In this document: one piece after another, positions 45,199 through 52,443 of the stretch
How the letters are laid out: every line of letters starts with the position of its first letter
Numbering within the stretch: position 1 is the first letter of the stretch
Assembly (NCBI RefSeq): GCF_041435495.1
Contig: NZ_CP108644.1
Span: forward strand, 3,395,501-3,459,500
Origin: Streptomyces sp. NBC_01116
GTDB taxonomy: Bacteria > Actinomycetota > Actinomycetes > Streptomycetales > Streptomycetaceae
Direction of reading: 5' to 3'
DNA: 64,000 nucleotides
The notes under the pieces: model-generated
The model's database searches: none
Told to the model about the DNA's origin: nothing
What the model saw: only the letters and a program-made list of their open reading frames with translations
Position numbers and translations under genes: made by a program

Positions 45199-46023
45199 CT
45201 ACGGCAGATTCCTGGCGGACAGGGTGACGCGGCGGCGCACCAGGTCGACCTCGACGATCCGTACGGTGATCTCGTCGCCCTCGCTGACGATCCGGCCGGG
45301 GTCCTCGACGGGCTCTTCGACGAATTCGGTGGTGTGCACGAGGCCCTCGACACCGTCGGCGATGCGGACGAAGGCTCCGAACGGAACCAGCTTGGTGACC
45401 TGCCCGGCCATGACCGTGCCCGCCCGGTCCGCGAAGGGAACGAGCGGGTCCTCCTGGAGGGCCTTCAGCGACAACTGAACCTGTCCACGCCGGGTGTCCA
45501 CGCCGATGATCTCGCCGATGACCTGCTGGCCGACCGTGACGGCGTCGGCGGGATGGTCGACCCGCCGCCAACTCAGTTCGGGGCCTCTGATGAACCCGGT
45601 GGTGCCCTCATGGTCCGGTTCGCCGTCGAGGTTCACGAACACGCCGAAGCCGTGGACGCTCTGCACCCGGCCCCGATGGGTCGCACCACGCCGCAGGCCG
45701 AGAAGGAATGCTCGCAGGGCCGGGTCCTCACACGCCGAGGCCGACGCCCAGACGTACTGCTGCTCCCCGTCGACGGCTGTCACTTCGAAGGTGAGCCGCT
45801 GCCCGATGCTCACGGCTTCGGACGGGTGCCCCACGGCCTTACGGGTCAGATCGCCGCTAGGGATACGTCCCAGCGCCTGCCCCGGACCGGAGAACCCGTC
45901 CAGTTCGACGAGCGCCTCCCGGTCGTCGACGCGGACGACTCGGCCGGTACGAACCTCGCCGGCTCGCACGGTGTTCAGGAAATCCCTCAGGGCCTCGTTC
46001 GACAAGGGTTCGGTCACGGCCAT
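45199..46023 (-). CDS. Three-repeat S1-domain RNA-binding protein
   Basis: 274 residues composed of three S1/OB repeats (about 12-75, 105-175, 195-270), each with the GxVxx(V)xxxGxFVxL pattern, e.g. GRVQSVHGFGVFVNL and GQVTKLVPFGAFVRI. Likely binds RNA or ribosome. ATG 46023 is a choice; GTG 46035 is as likely, and neither has a clear ribosome site. Confidence 0.85.
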   Translation of the reverse strand: MAVTEPLSNEALRDFLNTVRAGEVRTGRVVRVDDREALVELDGFSGPGQALGRIPSGDLTRKAVGHPSEAVSIGQRLTFEVTAVDGEQQYVWASASACEDPALRAFLLGLRRGATHRGRVQSVHGFGVFVNLDGEPDHEGTTGFIRGPELSWRRVDHPADAVTVGQQVIGEIIGVDTRRGQVQLSLKALQEDPLVPFADRAGTVMAGQVTKLVPFGAFVRIADGVEGLVHTTEFVEEPVEDPGRIVSEGDEITVRIVEVDLVRRRVTLSARNLP

Positions 46024-46090
46024 GACGGTAGTCACGGGGCGCTGCGGGACCGCCCACGTCCGGACGTGGCCTCCAACACACCTCGTGAAC

Positions 46091-46132
46091 GACGAGATCC
46101 CGCCCCGCCTTGCGGCGGAACGGGATCTCGTC
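46091..46132. terminator. Terminator downstream of tRNA-Ala
   Basis: GACGAGATCCCG (46091-46102) pairs with CGGGATCTCGTC (46121-46132); the loop itself pairs CCGCC/GGCGG. It follows the minus-strand tRNA gene. Confidence 0.75.
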
Positions 46133-46168
46133 AACGTCCCTGAGAGCTACCCAAGAACTGTCGTCTTG

Positions 46169-46242
46169 TGGACCTGTGGGGATTTGAACCCCAGACCCCC
46201 TCGATGCGAACGAGGTGCGCTACCAGACTGCGCCACAGGCCC
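46169..46242 (-). tRNA. tRNA-Ala (anticodon CGC)
   Basis: Read leftward from GGGCCTG: acceptor stem GGGCCTG/CAGGTCC with the G3-U70 wobble pair that marks alanine tRNAs, D arm, anticodon stem CCTCG/CGAGG with loop TTCGCAT giving CGC, T arm GGGGTTCAAATCCCC, discriminator A. CCA is not encoded. Confidence 0.95.
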
Positions 46243-46261
46243 TTGCGACGTGTGAAACTCT

Positions 46262-46281
46262 AGCACCCCTACAGGGGTGCT
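46262..46281. terminator. Hairpin between sepX/glpR gene and tRNA
   Basis: AGCACCCCT and AGGGGTGCT, 9-bp arms almost abutting, 59 bp past the sepX-like stop on the minus strand. Confidence 0.6.
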
Positions 46282-46340
46282 TGGAAATCCGTTCCTCCGC
46301 TGGTCAGCGGTGCCGGGATTTCCGAGCGCCACCCGCCGCC

Positions 46341-47573
46341 TCACTCGTTGGCGGCACGCGGCCGGTCCTCGTCGTCGTACTGGTCGAAGAGCGGGGTCCG
46401 GCCCCGGTCGCGGTGACGGCGTGACTGGTTCGTGCGCTGACGCGGAGCCGGGTCGACCGCCGGGGCCGTGGGGTGCGAGGTGCCCGTCTGGGTGGGCTCG
46501 GCCGTGCTGGAGCGGGCCGCGCTCCAGGTCTCCGGGTCGCCGACCTCCACGCCGCCCGTGGCCCGGGGGGCGACGGGCGCGGTGACGTAGGTGGGCAGCG
46601 GTACGGGAACGGGCTCCCAGCTGTCGCCCTGGACGCGACCGCGCTCGCGCTGCTGGTCCACCCACTCCGCGTGGTCCGTCTGCTCGACGAGGGCGCGGCG
46701 GCCGGCCTCCTGGGGGGAGACGGTGGGCGTGGGCTCCGGCTCCGGGTGGTGCGCTTCGGAGTCGTCGTCGGGCTCGGCGGGTGCGGGGGCCGTGGGCTGG
46801 TGCCTGCGGGGGCGGTTCTCGCGCAGCCGCTGCGCCGCGTCCTCGGCCCGGCGGCGGTCCATGGTGAAGGCGAACCGCCGGCGTTCCTGGGCGCGCAGAT
46901 GCACGATGTACGTGCTCAGCAGCACGGCAGGGACCGCGGGCGCCCACAGGAAGCCGAGGCCGCCGACCGCCGCGACGACCGCTCCGAGCGTGAAGGCCAG
47001 GAAGAGGACGACGGTGGTCCGCCTGCGCCGCGCCAGAACCTGGGAGCGCTGGGCGCGCCGGGCCCGCTCGGCGTCGGCCGCACCGGAGCCGGGACGGCGG
47101 CGGGCGGGCGGGACGTGCTCCGCGGGACGCTCGCCGGACCGGCGTTCGTGCGCCCGACGGTCCGGGGGCTGATGCCCCGCCCGCCGGTCGTGCGACTCCC
47201 GGTCGTGCGCCGGGCGGTCGGGGGCCTGGGGGTCCGGGGCACGCTCGGCCGCGTGCGCCGGGTCGGTCAGCCTGGCTTCGGTGTGCGCCGGAGGCGCGGC
47301 GAAGGCCCGGACGTCCACGGATTCCATACGGTCCGTTTCCCGGTCCGGGTCGACGTCGGGCGTCGCCTCCTCGGCGGTGCGCTCCCGCAGCTCCTTGGCG
47401 TACCGGCGCTCCATCGCCGCCCGTCCGGACAGCAGCCGGATGGCGGTGCTGAAGCGTTCCGTAGGACGGGCTTCGTTGAGCTCGTCCTGCCTGCGGAGCC
47501 ACATCGGCACCAAGTAGGCGGCCCAGGCCCCGACGATGACTGCGTAGATGAGGCCGCTGCTGCTCACGCTCAC
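46341..47573 (-). CDS. sepX: SepX/GlpR-like divisome membrane protein
   Basis: 410 residues. An N-terminal membrane segment (LIYAVIVGAWAAYLVPMWL), a long Arg/Pro/Asp-rich disordered stretch, a two-helix hydrophobic centre (TTVVLFLAFTLGAVVAAVGGLGFLW and following) and a charged C-terminal tail. This is the layout of the actinobacterial protein called gephyrin-like molybdotransferase receptor GlpR, known in Streptomyces as SepX, which works with Glp at the division septum. The Glp partner lies 2 kb downstream in the same orientation. GTG 47573 or 47567. Confidence 0.82.
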   Translation of the reverse strand: MSVSSSGLIYAVIVGAWAAYLVPMWLRRQDELNEARPTERFSTAIRLLSGRAAMERRYAKELRERTAEEATPDVDPDRETDRMESVDVRAFAAPPAHTEARLTDPAHAAERAPDPQAPDRPAHDRESHDRRAGHQPPDRRAHERRSGERPAEHVPPARRRPGSGAADAERARRAQRSQVLARRRRTTVVLFLAFTLGAVVAAVGGLGFLWAPAVPAVLLSTYIVHLRAQERRRFAFTMDRRRAEDAAQRLRENRPRRHQPTAPAPAEPDDDSEAHHPEPEPTPTVSPQEAGRRALVEQTDHAEWVDQQRERGRVQGDSWEPVPVPLPTYVTAPVAPRATGGVEVGDPETWSAARSSTAEPTQTGTSHPTAPAVDPAPRQRTNQSRRHRDRGRTPLFDQYDDEDRPRAANE

Positions 47574-47724
47574 ACCGTAGAGGGGTTTGCACGGAAGGAT
47601 CCGCCAATTGGCCCGGTGTGTCGCACGATCCGGCTGATATCACGGACTTTTTTTGTGATTGTTCGAATCAACGGCCGCCGATAGCCCGACCTCATGCGGT
47701 CTTTCGGCGATCTAATTCGAACAC

Positions 47725-48354
47725 CTATTCCATTTCACCGGACGGCTCGGGGCCCCGCGGCGGCACGGGGCGCGACCGGCGCCACCGCCGGAGCATCCCC
47801 TCGGGTACTTCCTCGGCGGTGAGGGCGAAGATCAGATGGTCGCGCCAGGCCCCGTCGATGTGGAGATAGCGCGGGCGCACGCCCTCCGAGCGGAATCCGA
47901 GTTTCTCCACCACTCTGCGGCTGGGCCCGTTCTCGGGGCGAATGCAGACCTCGATGCGGTGCAGGCCCACGGCGCGGAAGCAGTGGTCCACGGCGAGCGC
48001 CACGGACGTCGGCATGACCCCGCGCCCGGCGACGCTCCGGTCGACCCAGTAACCGATGTGACCGGAGCACATCGAGCCCCAGGTGATCCCCGCGACCGTG
48101 AGCTGACCGACCAGCCGGCCCTCGTACTCGATGGCGAACGGCAGCATCCGCCCCGCGTTCGCCTCGGCGCGCAGATGGCGGACCATCTGCCGGTACGTGG
48201 GCCGCTGCGCCATCGGACCGCCCGGGGCGGGTGGCGGGACGGTCGCCTCCCAGGGGCGCAGCCAGTCACGGTTCCGCCGGTTGACCTCGCGCCACATCCG
48301 CTGGTCACGCATCTTTATCGGGCGCAGAACGATCTCGCCGTCGGTCAGCGTCAC
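47725..48354 (-). CDS. RimJ/RimL-type GNAT acetyltransferase
   Basis: 209 residues with the GNAT fold: GHIGYWVDRSVAGRGVMP acetyl-CoA loop and VVEKLGFRSEGVRPRY C-terminal part, as in ribosomal-protein N-alpha-acetyltransferases. GTG 48354. It lies 17 bp after the MogA stop and is cotranscribed with the molybdenum-cofactor genes, an arrangement often seen in Streptomyces. Confidence 0.9.
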   Translation of the reverse strand: MTLTDGEIVLRPIKMRDQRMWREVNRRNRDWLRPWEATVPPPAPGGPMAQRPTYRQMVRHLRAEANAGRMLPFAIEYEGRLVGQLTVAGITWGSMCSGHIGYWVDRSVAGRGVMPTSVALAVDHCFRAVGLHRIEVCIRPENGPSRRVVEKLGFRSEGVRPRYLHIDGAWRDHLIFALTAEEVPEGMLRRWRRSRPVPPRGPEPSGEME

Positions 48355-48371
48355 CGGCCAGGTCGCGACGT

Positions 48372-48920
48372 TCAGCTCGGGCTCCCCGGTCGTGGGTGGT
48401 CGCCGCCGCGGAGCTGGTCGACGGCGTGCACCAGGAGCCGGCCGAGGACCGCGAGCCCGTCCTTCACCCCGCCGGTGGAGCCGGGGAGGTTGACGATCAG
48501 GGTGCGGGAGGCGACGCCCGCGAGGCCCCGGGAGAGGGCGGCGGTCGGGACCTTGGCCCGGCCCTCGGCCCGGATCGCCTCCGGGATGCCGGGGATCTCG
48601 TGGTCGAGGACGCGACGGGTGGCCTCGGGTGTGGCGTCGGTGGGCGAGATGCCCGTACCGCCGGTGGTGACGATCACGTCGTACGCGGCGGCGACGCCCG
48701 CGCGCAGGGCCGCCTCGACCGGGTCGCCGTCCGGAACGACCTGCGGGCCGTCGACCGTGAAGCCGAGGCCGCGCAGCGCTTCGGCGATCAGCGGGCCGCC
48801 CCTGTCCGCGTACACCCCGGCGGAGGCCCGGTTGGAGGCGGTGACGACGAGCGCGGTGTACGGGGAGGGCTCGGCCGCCGTCTGTTCGTGGCCGGGGGCT
48901 CCGGGCCCGGGCGGCGTCAC
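48372..48920 (-). CDS. Molybdenum cofactor protein, MogA/MoaB family
   Basis: 182 residues, MoCF-fold: VVTASNRASAGVYADRGG, VTTGGTGISPTDATPEAT and the NLPGSTGGVKDGL loop. It adenylates molybdopterin before metal insertion. The start GTG 48920 overlaps the MoaC stop. Confidence 0.92.
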   Translation of the reverse strand: MTPPGPGAPGHEQTAAEPSPYTALVVTASNRASAGVYADRGGPLIAEALRGLGFTVDGPQVVPDGDPVEAALRAGVAAAYDVIVTTGGTGISPTDATPEATRRVLDHEIPGIPEAIRAEGRAKVPTAALSRGLAGVASRTLIVNLPGSTGGVKDGLAVLGRLLVHAVDQLRGGDHPRPGSPS

Positions 48921-49417
48921 GTGTCCGTTCCCTCCGGCGCGGTGCGCCGGTAGTCGCCGGACTTGCCGCCCGACTTCGCCTCGACCCGTACGTCGGTGAT
49001 GACCGCGCTCTTGTCGACGGCCTTGACCATGTCGATCACCGTGAGCGCCGCGACCGAGACCGCGGTCAGGGCCTCCATCTCGACGCCCGTGCGGTCCGTC
49101 GTCTTCACGGTGGCCGTGATCTCCACCGCGTCGTCGGCCACGCTCAGGTCGACCCGCACGCCGGAGACGGCCAGCGGATGGCAGAGCGGGATCAGGTCCG
49201 GGGTGCGCTTGGCCCCCATGATCCCGGCGATCCGGGCGGTGGCGAGGGCGTCGCCCTTGGGGACGCCCTCGCCGCGCAGCAGCTCGATCACGCGCGGCGA
49301 GACGAGCACCCGGCCGGCGGCGCGGGCGACCCGGGTGGTGACGTCCTTCTCCGACACGTCGACCATGCGGGCCGCGCCCGCCTCGTCGATGTGCGTCAGC
49401 CTGTTCTGCGTACTCAA
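48917..49417 (-). CDS. moaC: Cyclic pyranopterin monophosphate synthase MoaC
   Basis: 166 residues: RMVDVSEKDVT...RVARAAG, KGDALATARIAGIMGAKRTPDLIPLCHPL and KAVDKSAVI are MoaC signatures, catalysing ring closure to cyclic pyranopterin monophosphate. TTG 49417 is the likely start (GGAG 4 nt upstream); the frame extends upstream with no better site. Confidence 0.92.
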   Translation of the reverse strand: MSTQNRLTHIDEAGAARMVDVSEKDVTTRVARAAGRVLVSPRVIELLRGEGVPKGDALATARIAGIMGAKRTPDLIPLCHPLAVSGVRVDLSVADDAVEITATVKTTDRTGVEMEALTAVSVAALTVIDMVKAVDKSAVITDVRVEAKSGGKSGDYRRTAPEGTDT

Positions 49418-49518
49418 CTCACTCCGCCTAGCGGTAGGGGCGCCGGTGGACCTCGGGGAACCGGAGGGGGACCCCCGGAAGGCACGGCGGCAGATACCGT
49501 ACCGCCACCGGGCGGCGG

Positions 49519-50829
49519 TCAGCCGAGCAGGATCACGTCCGTCTCCGCGCCGGGCTCGACCGAGGTGACGTCCTCGTCCACCACGATCAGCGCGTCCGCC
49601 TGCGCGAGGGCGGCGATCAGATGCGATCCGGAACCGCCGACCGGGGTGACCGTGCCCGCCTCCGCGTCGTACCGGCCGCGCAGGAACTGGCGGCGGCCGT
49701 CCGGCGACGTGAGCGCCTTGTCGGCGCTCAACCGGGCGCGCGCCGTCGGGCGGTGCACGTCGGTGAGGCCCATCAGGGCACGGATGGCGGGCCGGACGAA
49801 CAACTCGAAGGAGACGTAGGCGGAGACCGGATTGCCCGGCAGGGCCAGCAGCGGGGTGTGGTCCGGGCCGATCGAGCCGAAGCCCTGCGGCTTGCCGGGC
49901 TGCATGGCGAGCTTGCGGAACTCGACCCCGCTGCCGGGCTCGTCCTCGTCCCCGACGGAGGACAGCGCCTCCTTGACCACGTCGTAGGCGCCGACGCTGA
50001 CACCACCCGTGGTGACGACGATGTCCGCGCGGATCAGCTGGTCCTCGATCGTGGCGCGCAGCGTCTCGGCGTCGTCGGTCACCGCGCCGACCCGGTAGGC
50101 GATGGCTCCGGCGTCCCGGGCGGCGGCCGTCAGCGCGAAGCTGTTGGAGTCGTAGATCTGGCCGCCGGTCAGCTGCTCGCCGGGCTGGACCAGTTCGCTG
50201 CCGGTGGACAGGACGACCACGCGGGGGCGGGGCCGCACGACCACGGTGGCGCGGCCGATCGCCGCGAGCAGCCCGATCTGCGGCGGGCCGACGACGGACC
50301 CGGCGGCCAGGGCCAGGTCGCCCGGCTCGACGTCGCTGCCGCGCTCGCGCACATGGGCGCCGGCCACGACGGGCCGGTGCACCCTGACCTCGCCGGCGGC
50401 GTCCTCGGGCGCGTCGCTGTGGGCGCGCATGGCGGCGGCCGGGCCCTCGCCCGTACCGCCGTCGGTCCACTCGACCGGGACCACGGCCTCCGCACCGGCC
50501 GGCAGCGGCGCGCCCGTCATGATGCGGGCGGCCTGCCCCGGTCCGACGACCTGGTCGTCGGCGAGCCCGGCACTGCCCGCGGCGACGTCGCCGATGACGG
50601 TGAGGACCGCGGGGAACTCCTCGCTGGCGCCCTCGACATCGGCGATCCGGACCGCGTAACCGTCCATGGAACTGTTGTCGAACGGCGGCAGGGCCACCTC
50701 CACGACGACGTCCTGGACGAGGACACAGCCCTGGGCGTCCGGCAGCTGCAGCTCGATGGGCTCCAGCGGCCTCACCGCGGCGAGGATGTCGTCCAGGTGC
50801 TCGTCCACCGACCAGATCGTGCTGCTCAC
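49519..50829 (-). CDS. Gephyrin-like molybdotransferase Glp (MoeA family)
   Basis: 436 residues: PPFDNSSMDGYAVR, GDVAAG, STGSELV, GGVSVGAYD and LPGNPVSAYVSFE are MoeA/gephyrin motifs for inserting molybdate into adenylated pterin. The Glp branch also binds FtsZ and the SepX/GlpR receptor in Corynebacterium and Streptomyces, and a receptor-like gene lies nearby. GTG 50829, 5 bp after galU. Confidence 0.9.
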   Translation of the reverse strand: MSSTIWSVDEHLDDILAAVRPLEPIELQLPDAQGCVLVQDVVVEVALPPFDNSSMDGYAVRIADVEGASEEFPAVLTVIGDVAAGSAGLADDQVVGPGQAARIMTGAPLPAGAEAVVPVEWTDGGTGEGPAAAMRAHSDAPEDAAGEVRVHRPVVAGAHVRERGSDVEPGDLALAAGSVVGPPQIGLLAAIGRATVVVRPRPRVVVLSTGSELVQPGEQLTGGQIYDSNSFALTAAARDAGAIAYRVGAVTDDAETLRATIEDQLIRADIVVTTGGVSVGAYDVVKEALSSVGDEDEPGSGVEFRKLAMQPGKPQGFGSIGPDHTPLLALPGNPVSAYVSFELFVRPAIRALMGLTDVHRPTARARLSADKALTSPDGRRQFLRGRYDAEAGTVTPVGGSGSHLIAALAQADALIVVDEDVTSVEPGAETDVILLG

Positions 50830-50833
50830 GGGG

Positions 50834-51736
50834 TTACATCTCCTCAGCGACGTACTTGCGCAGCCAGGTCCGGAAGTCCGGCCCCAGGTCCTCACGTTCG
50901 CACGCCAGTCTGACAATGGCACGCAGATAGTCGCTGCGGTCGCCGGTGTCGTAGCGGCGGCCCTTGAAGACGACGCCGTGCACGGGGCCGCCGATCTTCT
51001 CGTCCGCGGCGAGCAGCTGGAGCGCGTCGGTGAGCTGGATCTCGCCGCCGCGGCCCGGCTCGGTGTGTCGCAGTATGTCGAAGACCGCGGGGTCCAGGAC
51101 GTACCGGCCGATGATGGCGAGGTTGCTGGGGGCGTCGGCCGGGTCCGGCTTCTCGACCAGGTCGGTGATGCGGACGACGTCGCCGTCGACGGTGGCGTCC
51201 GCGGCGGCGCAGCCGTAGAGGTGGACCTGCGAGGGGTCGACCTCCATCAGCGCGATGACGCTGCCGCCCTCACGCTCCTGGACCTCGACCATCCTGGCCA
51301 GCAGCGCGTCGCGAGGGTCGATCAGGTCGTCGCCGAGGAGGACCGCGAAGGGCTGGTCGCCCACGTGCGGGGCGGCGCACAGCACGGCGTGGCCGAGGCC
51401 GCGCGGGTCGCCCTGTCGCACGTAGTGCATGGTGGCCAGGTCGCTGGACTCCTGGACCTTGGCGAGGCGTTCGGCGTCGCCCTTGCGGGTGAGCGCGGAC
51501 TCCAGCTCGTAGTTGCGGTCGAAGTGGTCCTCGAGGGGACGCTTGTTGCGACCGGTGATCATCAGCACGTCGGAGAGGCCCGCTGCGACGGCTTCTTCGA
51601 CGACATACTGGATGGCGGGCTTGTCGACGACAGGCAGCATCTCTTTGGGAGTGGCCTTCGTGGCGGGCAGGAACCGGGTGCCGAGACCTGCTGCCGGAAT
51701 GACGGCCTTGCTGATCCTGGGGTGCGACTGAGTCAT
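50834..51736 (-). CDS. galU: UTP-glucose-1-phosphate uridylyltransferase
   Basis: 300 residues: N-terminal VIPAAGLGTRFLPATKATPKE nucleotide-binding motif and VEKP, with RYVLDP typical of GalU. It makes UDP-glucose. ATG 51736. Divergent from the cyclo-ligase gene. Confidence 0.95.
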   Translation of the reverse strand: MTQSHPRISKAVIPAAGLGTRFLPATKATPKEMLPVVDKPAIQYVVEEAVAAGLSDVLMITGRNKRPLEDHFDRNYELESALTRKGDAERLAKVQESSDLATMHYVRQGDPRGLGHAVLCAAPHVGDQPFAVLLGDDLIDPRDALLARMVEVQEREGGSVIALMEVDPSQVHLYGCAAADATVDGDVVRITDLVEKPDPADAPSNLAIIGRYVLDPAVFDILRHTEPGRGGEIQLTDALQLLAADEKIGGPVHGVVFKGRRYDTGDRSDYLRAIVRLACEREDLGPDFRTWLRKYVAEEM

Positions 51737-51799
51737 GTGCAGACCTTAACGGCTGAACACGGCCGGAAGCTGATATTCCGGTTAACTTCGTCCTTAAAT

Positions 51800-52441
51800 A
51801 TGCCCATAAGAGAATCGTGCGAGTCACCATTGAACACCGACAAGTCCGGAAAGACGTCCGCGAAGGTCTCACTGCGGCGTGAACTTCTCGCCGCACGGGC
51901 CCTCCTGACGAAGGAGGACGCCGCCCGGAGCGCCGCGGTTCTTGCCGAGGCGGCCCTGCGCCTGCCCGAACTGGCCGACGCCCGTACGGTCGCCGCGTAC
52001 GTCTCCGTGGGGCGCGAACCGGGCACCCGCGCCCTCCTGGAGGCGCTGCGCGGGCGCGGCGTCCGGGTCCTGCTGCCGGTCCTCCTGGCCGACAACGACC
52101 TGGACTGGGCGGCCTACGAGGGCCCGGAGCACCTGCTGCCCGCCGGTCGGGGGCTCCTTGAGCCGAACGGCGCACGCCTGGGCCCCGCCGCCGTCCTGGA
52201 AGCCGAGGCGGTGCTGCTGCCCGGCCTCGCGGTGGACGGGGCCGGGATGCGGCTGGGGCGCGGCGGAGGCAGCTACGACCGGGTGCTCGCCCGGCTGACG
52301 GCCGCCGGGGCGCGCCCTTCGCTCGTCGTGCTCCTGTACGACGACGAGGTGGTCGCGCGGGTCCCCTCGGAACCGCACGACCACCCCGTGGACGCCGTGG
52401 TCACGCCGGCCGGAGCGCGGCGCTTCGTGAACCCTCGATAG
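51800..52441 (+). CDS. 5-formyltetrahydrofolate cyclo-ligase family protein
   Basis: 213 residues: SLRRELLAARALL, LPGLAVDGAGMRLGRGGGSYDRVLA and the PHDHPVDAVVT ending are family signatures. It recycles 5-formyl-THF to methenyl-THF with ATP. Start choice between ATG 51800 and TTG 51830; neither has a strong ribosome site. Confidence 0.9.
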   Translation: MPIRESCESPLNTDKSGKTSAKVSLRRELLAARALLTKEDAARSAAVLAEAALRLPELADARTVAAYVSVGREPGTRALLEALRGRGVRVLLPVLLADNDLDWAAYEGPEHLLPAGRGLLEPNGARLGPAAVLEAEAVLLPGLAVDGAGMRLGRGGGSYDRVLARLTAAGARPSLVVLLYDDEVVARVPSEPHDHPVDAVVTPAGARRFVNPR

Positions 52442-52443
52442 CC

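Noticed and set aside
49418..50470. Long N-terminal extension of the MoaC frame
   Set aside because: It runs through the Glp coding region in another frame; MoaC homology begins only near TTG 49417.
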